Source of the DNA: Bufo bufo
Lineage: Eukaryota > Chordata > Amphibia > Anura > Bufonidae
Length of the DNA stretch: 64,000 nucleotides
Reading direction: 5' to 3'
Assembly (NCBI RefSeq): GCF_905171765.1
Contig: NC_053392.1
Span: forward strand, 104,396,220-104,460,219
Shown one piece after another: positions 43,844-56,608 of this stretch (within the stretch, counting starts at the first letter, position 1; the number at the start of each line of letters is the position of its first letter). Position numbers and translations under genes: made by a program. Under the pieces are notes generated by a model, which was not told where the DNA came from, did not search any database, and saw only the letters and a program-made list of their open reading frames with translations.

Positions 43844-44859
43844 TCTAATCCTTCTGCGGCAGCTTACCCTCCTTCCCCGTTACAATGGCAGTTCATGGTT
43901 TCCGCTGTTCTGTGCCCACAGGAGTGGTCTTCCTGTACGTAAATTAGGGCCATTGTTCTTGTATATCTCCTCTTAACCTCCTCTTGCTCTGTGAGCTGCT
44001 ACGTGGCTGTTCTCAATTGCTACTCAGCTTCTGCAATATAGCTGTGTTACTGACCTCACTTCCTTTCCTGAGCAATTGGTCTCCACGGATAATGATAGGT
44101 CTCTCTATCTTGCCAGAGCCTGTGGAAAAGCTATAATTAATTTGTCTGCCTGTGAACCAACCTCTGCCTGTTTTCTGGTCCTCTTCTGCCTGATCTGTTC
44201 ACCATACTGATCCTGTGCCACCTGTCCTGACCTTTGGATTGTTTCACGGATTCGCACAAACTCTGCCAGCCTTGAACTCTGCCTGTTTCCTGACTATATG
44301 TATTTTCTGATCCTGTAGTGCCATGTATCAGTGTCTCTGATCCCAGTAGGTAAGCTGCCAACTACACCAGGACTATTCCAAGAGGTAGCGACCTGGTATC
44401 TCCCATGTAACAAAGACCATATCCATGTACAGGAGTTAAAGGTTAAAAACCAGGGGACCGCTATGTCAACGCCCTGAGGAATAGCCCAAAGTCAAACCAA
44501 TTAGTTGGCACAGTGGCTCCACAATCACTGCCTGTAACATCCCCATTCAGGACACTCAATCAAGCTAAACATGCATGTGTCGGCTGAATGAGCTTGAACA
44601 GTCAACAGCTATCTAAAGTGTAAGGTCAGCATTACTGACTATATACAGTGTATGCAGTAATAACAGTGAATATTATGATCTGTATAAATAGAAGATGGGC
44701 GGTCAAGATAATTTTCCCTAGTGAGCCTCAGGAACCCCAATACTACAATGCCAATATGTGTAACTTTCTTAGCTAGTTTTCTTATAAGGATTGAGTAAAC
44801 TGTTGGAAAATTCTAGATTATTTACAGAACTAATTCAATCCTTTATATGTGACCTACAC
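43844..44859. other. No gene; possible LTR-like decayed repeat
   Basis: A CTGCCTG/CTCTGCC-rich stretch at about 44110-44330 looks like decayed retroelement DNA, without termini that I can define. Confidence 0.3.
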
Positions 44860-46600
44860 AAAGAACACCCCCTCCATAGCACTGACATCACTTACAAAGA
44901 GAACAATCCCCCCCTATAGCATTGACATCACCTGCAAAGAGAACAGTCCCCTTCTATAGCACTGACATCACCTACACAAAGAGAGCAGTCCCCTTCTATA
45001 ACACTAACATCACCTACACAGAGGACAGTCCCCATTATAGCACTAACATCACCTTCACAGAGAACAGTCCCCCCTATAACACTGACATCACCTACCCAGA
45101 AAACAGTCCTCTTCTATAACAGTAATATCACCTACAAAGATAACAGTCCACCATATAGCACTGACATCACCTACACAAAGAGAGCAGTCCCCTTCTATAG
45201 CACTGACATTACCTACACAGAGAACAGTCCACCATATAGCACTGACATCACCTACACAGAGAACAGTCCTCTTCTATAACACTAACATCACCTACACAGA
45301 GGACAGTCCCCATTATAGCACTAACATCACCTACACAGAGAACAGTCCCCCCTATAACACTGACATCACCTACCCAGAAAACAGTCCTCTTCTATAACAG
45401 TAATATCACCTACACAGATAACAGTCCACCATATAGCACTGACATCACCTACAAAAAGAGAGCAGTCCCCTTCTATAGCACTGCCATCACCTACACAGAG
45501 ATCAGTCCCCTTCTATAGCACTGACATTACCTACACAGAGAACAGTCCACCATATAGCACTGACATCACCTACACAGAGAACAGTCCCCTTCTATAGCAC
45601 TGACATCACCTACACAGAGAACAGTCCCCTTCTAAAACACTAACATCACCTACACAGAGGACAGTCCCCCCTATAACACTGACATCACCTACCCAGAGAA
45701 CAGTCCTCTTCTATAGCAGTAATATCACCTACACAGAGAACAGTCCACCCTATAGCACTGACATCACCTACACAGAGAACAGTCCTCTTCTATAGCACTG
45801 ACACCCCTACACAAAGAACAGTCCCATCTATAACAATGATATCACCTACACAGAGAACAGTCCACCATATAGCACTGACATTGCCTACACAAAGAACAGT
45901 CCCCTTCTATAGCACTGACATCACCTACACAAAGAACAGTCCCCTTCTATAGCACTGACATCACCTACACAGAGAACAGTCCCGTCTATAACAATGATAT
46001 CACCTACACAGAGAACAGTCCACCCTATAGCACTGACATCACCTACACAGAGAACAGTCCCCTTCTATAGCACTGACATCACCTACACAGAGAACAGTCC
46101 CATCTATAACAATGATATCACCTACACAGAGAATAGTCCACCCTATAGCACTGACATCACCTACACAGACAACAGTCCCCTTCTATAGCACTGATATCAC
46201 CTACACAGAGAACAGTCCTCTTCTATAGCACTGACATCACCTACACAGAGAGCAGTCCCGCCTATAACACTGACATCACCTACACAGAGAACAGTCCCAC
46301 CTATAACACTGACATCACCTACACAAGGAACAGTCCTCTTCTATAGCACTGACACCCCTACACAAAGAACAGTCCCCTTCTATAGCACTGACATCATCTA
46401 CACAGAGAACAGTCCCCTCCTTTCCCTTCTATAGCACTGATACACCTACACAGAGAACAGTCCACCATATAGCACTGACATCACCTACACAGAGAACAGT
46501 CCCCTTCTATAGCACTGATATCACCTACACAGAGAACAGTCCCCTTCTATAGCACTGATATCACCTACACATAGCTCAGTCCCCCTATTGCACTGACCGC
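44860..46600. repeat. 40-bp minisatellite, ~43 copies
   Basis: The unit is CACCTACACAGAGAACAGTC followed by CCCTTCTATAGCACTGACAT (39-40 bp). Longer blocks of several units recur (for example about 45005-45130 and 45290-45410), showing stepwise block duplication. There is no coding support. Confidence 0.95.
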
Positions 46601-48079
46601 CACATATAGGAGTGACAGTTCAGTAGGTCTTGTCTACCAAGGATCCCTTTACTCTGGGAACCCTACTTCAATATAATAAATCATTATATTAGGCTCCTAT
46701 GCACCAATGCAAAATATTGGTTTTGTATGTGGTTGTGAGGCCATTGCAACTGCTCTGCTACCTCTTCACTAAAGTTCTCTTTAGCTGGAGAAATATAAGT
46801 AATAGAAGAGCAGGCATGGGGAAAACTTCTTAAAAAGGTAGAAACTGTGCAGAATTGTGGTAGAAAAAGTGACATTGACCCTTGACTTCAAAACTTTTTT
46901 TTATAACTTTTATGGTAAAACTTTTATAATTGCAGGAGTGGGAATCTCACATCAGTGCTGCAGGAAACTGCAGATTTTTTTTAGTAACTTTCCTCCAGCA
47001 ATCAAAAAAATGTTTTGCTGTTGTTTTTTTTTTGCTTCCATGGAGTTGGTCTATGAGCATCCCATGAACAGATGTGAATGGAACATTTTCAGCAGTAGAA
47101 TCTATTTCCGCTATATAATATAAAATAATTAAGTTTTATTTTTTTCTTGGAGACAAATATCTGCTATTACATGTTCATTTTGGCCCCGATAACCTCAGAC
47201 TGGATACAGAATTAAATTGCCCATTGCTATCTGTTTCATCTCTCACATTTACTGGAAGCTCAAAGACTCTGTGATCTGATTGAGGTGAAGCCCTTTGAAT
47301 GCTTTACGGCGCAGCTTCACAGACACGTGAATAACCTGTACAAAACACCATTAGGTCTGTCCAGAATACTCAAGATCCAATGGAAAAAATAGGAGCTGGA
47401 TGACATTTTTCTCTGTCTGATCCTGCCCTGATTTCTATCCAAGGATGAACAAACTGTGGGATGAGTAAAAAACAAAGGATCTGGAAGCTTTGAACACAGC
47501 CGGCCTCGCAAATCAGCAATGCTATTAAATATTGAAGACTCTCTGACTCAGATCTGCTCTGTACAATCAATAGCTCTTAGATTTAATGCTCCTGGACACA
47601 GGGCCGGGGAATACGCATGTGTTTGGGAAGCCTGCGGCAGACTAAGGTGGTCAGGCATTGTCCCCTGCAGCCTCAGCAGCAGGTGACTTATACTACACAG
47701 TTGTTTGCAGGTACTATTGAGTAAGGCCAGGTTGGAAATGTGACATTTTGTAGATAGAAAGGGTTAACGAGCTGTGTTCATGATAAAAATGTATAAAACA
47801 GCAGTGTCTCACAACAGGAGCACAACGCCTCTGCTCTGTCTAAACGAATAGAAGCAATCAGTGTCTAAAGGAAGCAAACCATGGTCAATAAATAAAATAA
47901 GTCCAGGACAACTTTAGGCTTGGCCTAGATGCCTCATTTAGCAATTCCATTATGACAATTTGTGCCCTCTTATCCTGCAGTGACAAGTGCGAATGTAAAA
48001 GGATTCTACGAATCCACAAACAAAAATATTTAACCTCAAAACTAAAAACAAAAAAACAAAACAATTATGTCCTTATATT
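46601..48079. other. No feature recognised
   Basis: I see no exon, RNA gene or named repeat here. Confidence 0.4.
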
Positions 48080-48187
48080 TTGGGAAAAGTTGGGGTATCA
48101 AAAGTTTTGATTGGTGGGGGTCTGAGTGCTGAGACCCCTGCTAATCGCTAGAACGAGCATAAAGAAGTGCTAACATAACGTTTTACT

Positions 48188-48434
48188 ATATGCAAATGAG
48201 CCTCTAGGAGCATCAGGGGCATAGCCATTACTCCTAGAGGCTCTGCTCTCTCTGCAACTGCTGCACCCTCGGCATTTTGATTGACTTTAGGAGAAGTCAG
48301 GGCCAGACATGATGATGTTTTCACTGCCTGGCCCTGTCGATCAAAGGCAAGAGGGTGCGGCAATTACAGAGAGAGCAGAGCTCTAGGTGTAATGGCAAAG
48401 CCTCCGTTGCTCCTAGAGGCTCATTTGCATATAT
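48188..48434. mobile_element. Palindromic MITE, ATGCAAATGAGCCTCTAGGAG
   Basis: TATGCAAATGAGCCTCTAGG faces CTAGAGGCTCATTTGCATAT. GAGAGAGCAGAG and CTCTGCTCTCTC also pair inside. ATTTGCAT is an octamer-factor site, present at both ends. A half copy of the TTAA-type MITE lies just to the left (48080-48165). Confidence 0.8.
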
Positions 48435-48744
48435 TAAAACATCACTTTTCTCAGCAATGCGGACACATATTAACATGGGACCAAGACAGATGCCTTCAGC
48501 CGCCAAGCGTACATATAACAGGCCAGCCAGTGTCATAGGTACTAACCTGCTGACAGATGACAAACTTTAAATATAAATTGTTCCGTTATATTGTTAAAAA
48601 ATCTGTTCTTGTCAGGAACTTTGGGTGACAACACCAATGTCGTCCATACAAAAGCAACATTATAAAATACAAATGTAAATTGTATTTCCTTCCATTAAAG
48701 GCAGTATAGATATATTTTTAGCATTACATAAATCAGTTTAGTAT

Positions 48745-49502
48745 TAGTGTTGATTGCGAATATTCTAATCGCAAATTTTTATCGCGAATATCTGCACTTT
48801 GAGAATTCGCGAAGATGTTGAATATAGTGCTATATATTCGTAATCACCAATATTCTAGATTTATTTTCATCTGTGCCCTCACTGCTTCTTGCTTGTGGGC
48901 CAATGAGAAGGCTGCAATGTCTTTGTCTGAGCTTAGCAACATCCCTAGCAACAATAGGAAAGTTGCCTACCCCTTACTATATAAGAACCTCCCCAGCAGC
49001 CATTTTCTGCTGTTTTTTTGCAGTTCTGATAGAGAGAGCAGTGACATTGCTGTGCTCTGTGCTTTCATCTGGATCCTATTCCTTATCCAATTACATTAGA
49101 TAGTTAGTTAGCTCATATATATAATACAGATAGTTAGGGGGAGATAGTCAGTGTAGGTTAGATAGTGATAGAGTGTAGCTGATAGGTTCCAGTGCAAGGT
49201 GTTAGGTAGTGTGATAGGAATTACTGTTTCTCTGCTGTCCATACATACATGCTACAGACATAGTGCTGTGATGTCACAACAATACTTAGAGCACCAATCA
49301 GTAATATCTACTCAGACCTGATAAAATGTGAAGTTGCATGTATTGCGCAAAAAAATATGTGCATCATTAGTGCCAATTGCACAATTGCGAAAATAATGAC
49401 TGGAAATAGCAAATTTGAGAATTTGAGAATTTATTGCGAATATTATGTGAAACATTTGCGAAATATTGCAAAAATGAATATTGTCTATGCCGCTCATCAC
49501 TA
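48745..49502. mobile_element. hAT-type element with exact 8-bp TSD
   Basis: A 758-bp unit starting TAGTGTTGATTGCGAATATT and ending ...AATATTGTCTATGCCGCTCATCACTA. The flanks are TTTAGTAT (48737-48744) and TTTAGTAT (49503-49510), an exact 8-bp target duplication. The interior carries a promoter-like ACTATATAAGAACC (48978-48991) followed by a transcribed-looking leader but no long ORF. It is probably the deleted, non-autonomous form of a hAT transposon. The fragment at 6680-6880 is the same family. Confidence 0.85.
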
Positions 49503-49510
49503 TTTAGTAT

Positions 49511-50290
49511 ATAATTTGGTGCATCTGCCGCACAAGTGCAGGCTCCTCAACCAATGATATATAATGCAGGCTCATATCATTAGATAATAGGCCTGTGATA
49601 GCTTCAGACTCCCTAGCTGTGCTCCTGGTTTGGTGTGCATGTGGATTGCTATTATTGTTATTGACCTCGGCTTGCCTTTTACCACTCTCTTTCTCGTGTT
49701 TTGGTACTGTGCTTCCCGTCTGGTTCTGACTTTGGCTTGGCTTTGTGACTACCCTCTGTGTTGCGATTTTGTACTATTTTGTCCTTCCAGTTCTGACCAA
49801 TTCCCATACGATGCCATCTCTGTGTTGTTCTGTCTCTGTCTGTCTTGCACTGTAGAAGAGTAGGGAACGTCGACTAGTTGCGGACTTGCCGCCTAGGGCT
49901 TTCACTGCAAGTAGGCAGGAAAAGCGGGCAGGGTTCCAGTTAGGGCTCACTGTGTGTTCCTGCCTTCTGTAGTAACATCTATAGTCTATTTATTTTATTA
50001 AAAACCTATTAGACTTTATTGATTATATAGGGTTTAGGACTCAAGAATAATTTCCTCTGGTGGGCCTGATGAACCCCAGTCTGATGCTGCTTAAAAGTTC
50101 ATTAATTATTCATCAGTTTTGGTGGATCCAGTGTGACACTGCTCTCCAAATTTAACCTATAGTCTATTAGTGTGGCACCACTAATCCCTATATTTAGATA
50201 ATGTCATCACTCTCTAAAATATAATGGCACAAGTACTCTTTTTATTTAGCTGATGTCATGATATCACTTATATTCAGACTTTGCAGATGA
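49511..50290. other. No gene; decayed LTR-like DNA
   Basis: About 49600-49990 holds CTGACTTTGGCTTGGCTTTG and GCGGACTTGCCGCC blocks that look like worn LTR-retroelement sequence. No boundaries or ORF can be set. Confidence 0.35.
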
Positions 50291-50298
50291 CATCACTA

Positions 50299-50725
50299 CT
50301 GTGCGCAGTACTGGAGGCCATATCTCCAGAAGGATATAGATACTCTAGAGAGAGTTCAGAGAAGAGCTACTAAACTAGTACATGGATTGCAGGATAAAAC
50401 TTACCAGGAAAGGTTAAAGGACCTTAATATGTATAGCTTGGAAGAAAGACGAGACAGAGGGGATATGATAGAAACTTTTAAATACATAAAGGGAATCAAC
50501 TCGGTAAAGGAGGAGAGCATATTTAAAAGAAGAAAAACTACCACAAGAGGACACAGTTTTAAATTAGAGGGGCAAAGGTTTAAAAGTAATATAAGGAAGT
50601 ATTACTTTACTGAGAGAGTAGTGGATGCATGGAATAGCCTTCCTGCAGAAGTGGTAGCTGCAAATACAGTGAAGGAGTTTAAGCATGCATGGGATAGGCA
50701 TACGGCTATCCTTCATATAAGATAG
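50299..50725 (+). pseudogene. CR1/L2-like LINE reverse transcriptase, C-terminal end
   Basis: An open frame of about 140 codons from the 50299 region to the TAG after 50725. It reads VQYWRPYLQKDIDTLERVQR, YQERLKDLNMYSLEERRDRG, RGHSFKLEGQRFKSN and WNSLPAEVVAANTVKEFKHA. These are the conserved C-terminal blocks found after the reverse transcriptase domain of CR1/L2-group LINEs. The copy is 5'-truncated, as most such copies are, but this part has no stop, so it is fairly young. Confidence 0.85.
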
Positions 50726-50822
50726 GGCCAGGGGCTATCCATAGTACTCAGTATATTGGGCAGACTAGATGGGCCAAATGGTTCTTATCTGCCGACACAT
50801 TCTATGTTTCTATGTTTCTATA
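50726..50822 (+). mobile_element. CR1-like LINE 3' end
   Basis: GGGCAGACTAGATGGGCCAA is followed by TCTTATCTGCCG and ends in repeats of TTCTATGT. CR1 elements end in short direct repeats of the ATTCTATG type and not in poly-A, which supports the family call. Confidence 0.8.
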
Positions 50823-50999
50823 AACAAATAGGTGTGACATCACTATTCTGTTAATTGAATAAATGACATCACTGCTCCTACAATATATGTTATTATTATA
50901 TTATTATTTATAGGAGAAGGAACATTGTCTCTGTCCAGATTTTTCTATTATACTTAATACTGCCATTTCCCAGACTATACACAGTGAAGGGTATGGTCT

Positions 51000-51412
51000 G
51001 GGAAAACAGGTATTTTCCTCCCAGCGTGTGCTGCTGGGCTGATTTGCAGCCAGGTGGGGTCAAACACCGGACTGGATTTTAAGTGCCGGTGCGGGTTTGA
51101 TAGCACCTAGCTGTCTTTAAAAGACAGCTGTGCTTGGATCTGAGGCTTGTGCCGTGCTGGAAGGCTGAGATCCATGTTTAGGGGAAACAGGCCCCCTAAA
51201 AGCCTGCTATGGACTGCTGGAGATAGAACTGCCAACAAGGTGATTTTTGCTATGTGGACTTTCCATTGTGTGTGAACTAACACCAAGACTGCAAAGTGAC
51301 GTTTTGTTTTTGCCTTATGTGTGAATAAACACGAAAGTTTGATTTAAGAACTAGTAATTTGCCTCTGTACTACGTCTGCATACCCTGTCTACCAGAGAGA
51401 ATCCCCACAGCA
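51000..51412 (+). repeat. Probable solo LTR
   Basis: It starts TGGGAAAACAGG and ends about ...GAATCCCCACA. TGTGAATAAACACG gives a polyadenylation signal about 80 bp before the end, as in a Ty3/gypsy-type LTR. No internal region or second LTR is nearby. At the left border TTTCCCAGACTATAC and GTATGGTCTGGGAAA pair across 10 bases, which blurs the true start. Confidence 0.45.
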
Positions 51413-51884
51413 CTCTGTTGCATACATGAAGCAGTATCCATAGGGAATATATATGTGAATGGGGACAGGAAGCAAAGGTGTTCTGCCCACTCACTACAGG
51501 TCTCCCTCCATCTCCCCCAGACTATTGCATGAAAATGAGATGTAAAGTGACGTACTACCGTAGTTTGCTTAAGAAGATTGTGAACCTATTTTAGTCTATG
51601 AATAAAGGTTTGGGAGCCATTTCACAGGATGCAGGACTTAATGTAGTTAATGATGAAAGGCTAAGCAATCAATAGTACATTAATAAATAATTCAGTGGTC
51701 TAGTGCTAAATGTTTCAAGAACACGTGGTTTGGTGGTTGCTGCACTGTCTCTGCGAAGAACAGACTTGATCAAAAGAATTAATCTATAAATATAGATGAG
51801 AATAAAAGGTCTACTAATACAGGCGGGAAGTGCTGAATTTTGTTTGCCAACCATTACAAAATAGCCTTCCCTTATATTATATAA

Positions 51885-53472
51885 TTTGGAAAGTCTTTGG
51901 ACGCAAATTAACATTTTGTTAATTTGCGGCCTTATGATAAATAATAAAAAAAAACACAATATTTTCCCCATCATTCTGCACTCACTTCCCCATAATGACA
52001 AAGTGAAAACAGAATGTTAGAAATCTTTGCTAATTTATTGAAAAGGAAAAACTAAAATCTTGTACTGACATATGCAAGTATTCACATGCTTTACTTAGTA
52101 CTTAGTTAAAGCACCTTTAACAGCCATCACAGCCTCCAGTCCTCTTGGGTATGATGTCACAAGGTTTGCACATCTGGATTTGAGGATTTTCATCCATTCT
52201 TTGCAGATCCTCTAAAGCTCTATCAGGTTGGATGGAGGCTAGAGGTGGACAGCCATTTTTAGGTTTCTCCAGAGATGTTCAATTGAGTTCAAGTCAGGTC
52301 TCTGGCTGGGCCACTCAAGGACGTTTAAAGAGTTGTCCCGAGTGTGATGTCTAGCAGTGGGCTTAGGGTCATTGCCTTTGGAAGGGAACTTTTGGCCCAG
52401 TCTGAGGTCCAGAAAACTTTGGATCAGATTTGAATTAAGAATATCTCTGTACTTTACTCCATTCATCTTTTCCTCAATATTGACCAGTCTTCCCTGTGCC
52501 AGCCACTGACAAACATCCCCAGAGCATGAGGCTGCCGCCACAGTGTTTTACTGTAGGGATGGTATTGGGTAGGTGATGGGCATTGCCTATTTTACTACAG
52601 ACATGATCCTTAGAATTGAGGCCAAAAAGTTCAATGTTGGTTTCATAAAACCAGAGAATCTTGTTTTTCATAGTTTGAGTCTTTTAGGTGCTGTTTTGAA
52701 AACTCCAGGCAGCTTTCATGTGTCTTTTACTGAGGCGAAACTTCTTCTGTCATAAAGTTCAGATTGGTGGAGTGCTGAAGTAATGTTTGACCTTCTGGAC
52801 GTTTTTCCTATCTGCACACAGGATCTTTGGAGCTCAGCCAGAGTGACCTTAGTGTTCTTGGTCATTTCTCTTACCAAGGCCCTTCCCCCTTGATTGCTTA
52901 GTTTGTGGGGAGGCCAGCTCTAGGAAGAGTCCTGGCTGTTCTTCTTCCATCTAAGAATTATGGAGGCCACTGTGCTCTTGGGACCTTTCAGTGTAGAAGA
53001 CATTTTTTGTACCCTTCTCCGAGTTTGTACCTCCACACAATCCTGTCTCTGGGCTCTACATGCAAGTCTTTCCTCCTCATGGCTTGGTTTTTGCTCTGAT
53101 ATGCATTGTCAGCTGTGAGATTGTACACAGACAGGGATGTGTCTTTCCAAATTATGTCCAATAAACTGAATTTGCCACAGGTGGACTCCAATCAGAGATA
53201 ATCAAGAGAAATAGAAGGCCCACAGAGCTACATTTCAAGTGTCATAGAAAGGGTTCTGAATACAAACATCCATGCAAAATGTAAGTTTTTCTTTTTTAGT
53301 AAATTTGCTAAAATTTCTAAAATTCTAGTTTTGCCTTCTCATCAATTGGGTATTGAGTGCAGACTGATGAAAGAAAATTATTATTATTTTATTTTATTTT
53401 TTTCATTTTAATAGAAGGCCACAACATATCAAAAAGTGAACGGGTCTTAAGACTTTCTGAATGCACCATATT
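51885..53472 (-). mobile_element. Degenerate Tc1-like transposon
   Basis: The right end, GACTTTCTGAATGCACCATA, and the left end, TTTGGAAAGTCTTTGGAC, are worn inverted repeats of a Tc1 family common in fish and frogs. Inside, CCCCATAATGACAAAGTG, CCACAGGTGGACTCCAATCA and the transposase remnant are in the usual order for that family. The element is old, with several indels and stops. Confidence 0.85.
52236..53090 (-). pseudogene. Tc1-like transposase, decayed
   Basis: The minus strand near 52239-52541 encodes GRLVNIEEKMNGVKYRDILN, DLRLGQKFPSKGNDPKP and NVLEWPSQRPDLNSIEHLWR. The last contains the third catalytic Glu block, although SPDLNPIE is altered to RPDLNSIE. The second Asp lies in the broken DNDPK block (GNDPK here). 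Upstream pieces in other frames run towards 53090 (GHKTMRRKDLHVE-like start near AAAACCAAGCCATGAGG). Stops and frame changes rule out an active protein. Confidence 0.8.
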
Positions 53473-54520
53473 TAAGGTATCTCAGGATACAATCCCCAGA
53501 GATTATTAACGCAATTATTATTAACTTCAGTTTTGGTCAACTTTTGACAACATTTTTGAGAAGCCAATAAAGGCATTTTGTTATATACACTTTTTTATTG
53601 TCATTACTCTGCTGTCATCTCCTCTTGGACTAGTTGATCCACCAGCAGGGAATATGGAGTTCTTCATGGTACAAGGTTCTGTAAAGGAGTTGTCTGGTCT
53701 CCACCCTCTGCATGTGCTTCATGCTCAGAAGGTTGGATGCTGTGTGATTGCTTTGGCTTGAAGTTTACTGCACCAGCACTACACACGAGGGTGTTTATGA
53801 AAATGTTGCTATATGGTGATTAATGGGTCTCAAACCAAACTCAATGGAGCCTTTTCTAATGCGCATCCTTGTTGTAAGGCTTCCCCGTATGCAGTCAAGT
53901 ACTATACTTAGTATAAACCATCTGTGTGTTATCTGCTCACTGAATGGTCACATCTTACACACATATTTCTGGAAAGTGTGACTGTTGAGTATGCAAATAA
54001 CACACATATTGGTACACACAGGAAAGTAAATGCAGTCCTCCCAAGTGTCCCTCTTTTGGAGGGACAGTCCCTATTTTGGGACCAAGTCCATCTTTTCTCC
54101 TAAAATGTCCCTCTTTTTGATCTAAAGTATAGATTTGCATCATTATTACATTTACAATATTGATCCAGAATGTATATTAGACCCCACCTTGCATATTATT
54201 TCATTTTTTTGCTGCAATTTGGATTTTAGAAATGTCTTTCACACAATGAACCATAGGTGTCCCTCTTTAACCGACCAAAAAGTTAGGAGGTATGTAAATG
54301 TGTGCAGTGTCTGCCCTGCCAGGACCTTGGTAGCGTGCCCCCTACATGCTGTGCACTGGACAGATCCATCCCAGTAATTCCAGTTGCCTATTGTAACTAG
54401 GTACGTTCCGGCAGCAAGGCTGTCCCTAATAATGATAGAGCTCTGTGGCTGGTATAGTCAGGGGGCACTCTGGCTGGGGCACTATGGCTGTCACTGTCAA
54501 GTATGCACTGTGCCTGTACC
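53473..54520. other. No feature recognised
   Basis: Unassigned sequence. Short GTCCCTC-rich repeats lie at about 54040-54120. Confidence 0.4.
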
Positions 54521-54524
54521 ATAT

Positions 54525-54582
54525 CAGTGATGGCTAACCTCTGGCACTCCAGCTGTGGTGAAACTACGACTCCCAGCATATC
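54525..54582. mobile_element. Half copy of CTACAACTCCCAGC MITE
   Basis: CAGTGATGGCTAACCTCTGG, then CCAGCTGTGGTGAAACTACG and ACTCCCAGCAT, match the left half of 56444-56600. The right half is absent. Confidence 0.8.
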
Positions 54583-55020
54583 AACTATATATCACTCATT
54601 GGATATAAACAGTAAAACTAATATTTGCTACTTTTTATGCTTCTAATTATAGGTGTGTCTTATGGTCCGACAAGTATGGTAAATTGTTCTCAATAAGCAC
54701 TTTAGTAACTGGTTTAGGCGGAAAAAGTGGTCTAAATGTAAGATAGCTGTCTTACATTTAGAAGCAGCAGTGGATCCGTCGAAGTTGTGAAGAGGCAGGT
54801 GCCTCTTCATAACTCCGACGGATCCACCACCAGTGCAGGAGCTTATTAAGATTGGCATCTAAAACGCCTATGCCCCTATATTTTTCACTGTATAGGAAAT
54901 CGACTAATGTGCTTTTCTATGCAGAAGGTAAACTATAAACATACATACTTTTTTTTACATGTAGGGTCAGTGACTGACATATACAGTCTACATATACATG
55001 CCTATACAGTGACATACAGT
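54583..55020. other. Short palindrome, otherwise nothing
   Basis: About 54755-54835 is a palindrome: GTGGATCCGTCGAAGTTGTG AAGAGGCA facing TGCCTCTTCATAACTCCGAC GGATCCAC. It may be a MITE core. Confidence 0.5.
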
Positions 55021-55435
55021 TAGAGATGAGCGAATGAATTCTAACGAATTGATTTGTCTCGTCAGCGGGACTTCTTCACCTGTGGGGGGCTGTCCCTGCA
55101 GGGGAAGAAGTGTCCACCTGCTGCAAAATTCACAGAGCAGGAGATTTAGAGTGGTCTTGACAAATTCCTACCTGCACTGCTGCACAGATTAGAAGAGCAA
55201 GGGCACAGGCTCTGCATAGATGCTTCTCCAAAGCCGGAGCAGAACCTTTTTGTTAGCTCTGCTAATCAAAGCATCAGTGCAGGCAGGAAGTTGTTGGGTC
55301 CAGGCTAAATGCCCGGCCCATTCAATGTATCAGCAGGTAGGTGCTTCTTCATCTGCAGGGACAGCCCCCCACACAGGTGAAGAAGTCCTGCTGATGAGAC
55401 AAATCAATTTGTTAGAGTTTATATTCTCATCTCTA
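55021..55435. mobile_element. hAT-type MITE, TAGAGATGAGCGAATGAATT
   Basis: It starts TAGAGATGAGCGAATGAATT and ends ...TTATATTCTCATCTCTA. GTCAGCGGGACTTCTTCACC faces GGTGAAGAAGTCCTGCTGAT inside. It is the same family as 4241-4599 (shared TTCTTCACCT and CTGTC blocks). The flanks CATACAGT and ATACATGT are similar but not exact. Confidence 0.75.
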
Positions 55436-56435
55436 ATACATGTGTCCACCCTTTGCTTAGGTCAACTTTGGTTAAAGGGGTTTTCCAGTTTGCATCAGCA
55501 TCCTTTAAAATAATCATTTATGAAGGAAGCTCTAATTTTGCAATGTATTCATTTTACCTGTATTCCTCCTATCATTCTTACTTCCTGTGCTGTTATGTCC
55601 TTGGGTGTGCCAAAGCAGCAACACGAGCAGCAATAGGGGAGAGTCTATGTAATTAGCTGGGTGGGAGGAGCTATAAACTAGCCGGGAGTTGTTAGGGGCG
55701 GTGCTGGAGGTGTGGTAGAGAAATGAGAAATGCATCATGGGTTTGGTTGAATACAGCAACAGGAAGTGCTACCTACAAGGATGGAGACAAAAAAGGATGA
55801 TTTGTTTTCATGGTGAAAAGTCAAAATCATGGGAAGATGAGGGATGCAACTAGATTTAGCATAACTGTGAAAAACCCCTTTAAGGACAATATCTCATGAA
55901 ACAAACTCAATACAAAATTGTGAAATGCTAGCAAAACTCTTGATAGACTGGAAATCACAACACAACCACTGGGTGGCTACACATAGAATCAAACAGAATA
56001 GACATCTTGTGACACAGTATCAAAAAGTATTTTTTTTTTAAGTTGGTCATCTTTTCACACATATCAGGATATGTTAAAGCAAGAGCAGAGGTAAGGAAGG
56101 AAACATCTGTATGCTGGAGGTACAGTATATGTCAGGGAATAGACTTGAAATATTACTCTGACATAGACAAAAAGGAGCCAAGAACAGTAATTAAAATCAA
56201 ATCAAAATATAAACTATAAATTCAGCTTCCTTCAGTGTACAATTAGATGTGCATATTCATTGATTTACCCCTATGGCAGTGAAGGTGTGGCAGACAGATA
56301 GATGTCACACTGTATAATACATTTCAAGCACGTGTCAAGGTTGTAGAAGATGACACATTGAGAAATGCATTTAAGGCTAAGTGACCAACTCCCGGAAACC
56401 AGGTTGCAATCACTACCTTAAAACCAGACACAATG
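55436..56435. other. No gene; MITE ends
   Basis: TTAAAGGGGTTTTCCAGTTT (about 55473) faces ...GTGAAAAACCCCTTTAAGG (about 55868-55885). The 55473-55885 stretch is therefore probably another TTAA-target MITE of about 400 bp. Confidence 0.5.
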
Positions 56436-56443
56436 CCCTGTGT

Positions 56444-56600
56444 CAGTGATGGCTAACCTCCGGCACTCCAGCTGTGGTGAAACTATGACTCCCAGCATGC
56501 TCCATTGATTTCTATGGAGTTCCGAGAACAGCCACGCAAGTGTACATCTTGGGAGTTGTAGTTTTACCACAGCTGGAGTGCCGGAGGTTAGCCATCACAG
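56444..56600. mobile_element. hAT-type MITE, exact 8-bp TSD
   Basis: A palindrome from CAGTGATGGCTAACCTCCGG to CCGGAGGTTAGCCATCACAG. The flanks are CCCTGTGT (56436-56443) and CCCTGTGT (56601-56608), an exact duplication. It is the best-preserved copy of the family also present at 34158 and 54525. Confidence 0.92.
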
Positions 56601-56608
56601 CCCTGTGT

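Noticed and set aside
51600..52001. A 110-codon minus-strand ORF at the left edge of the 51885 Tc1 element
   Set aside because: It straddles the transposon end and has no conserved block.
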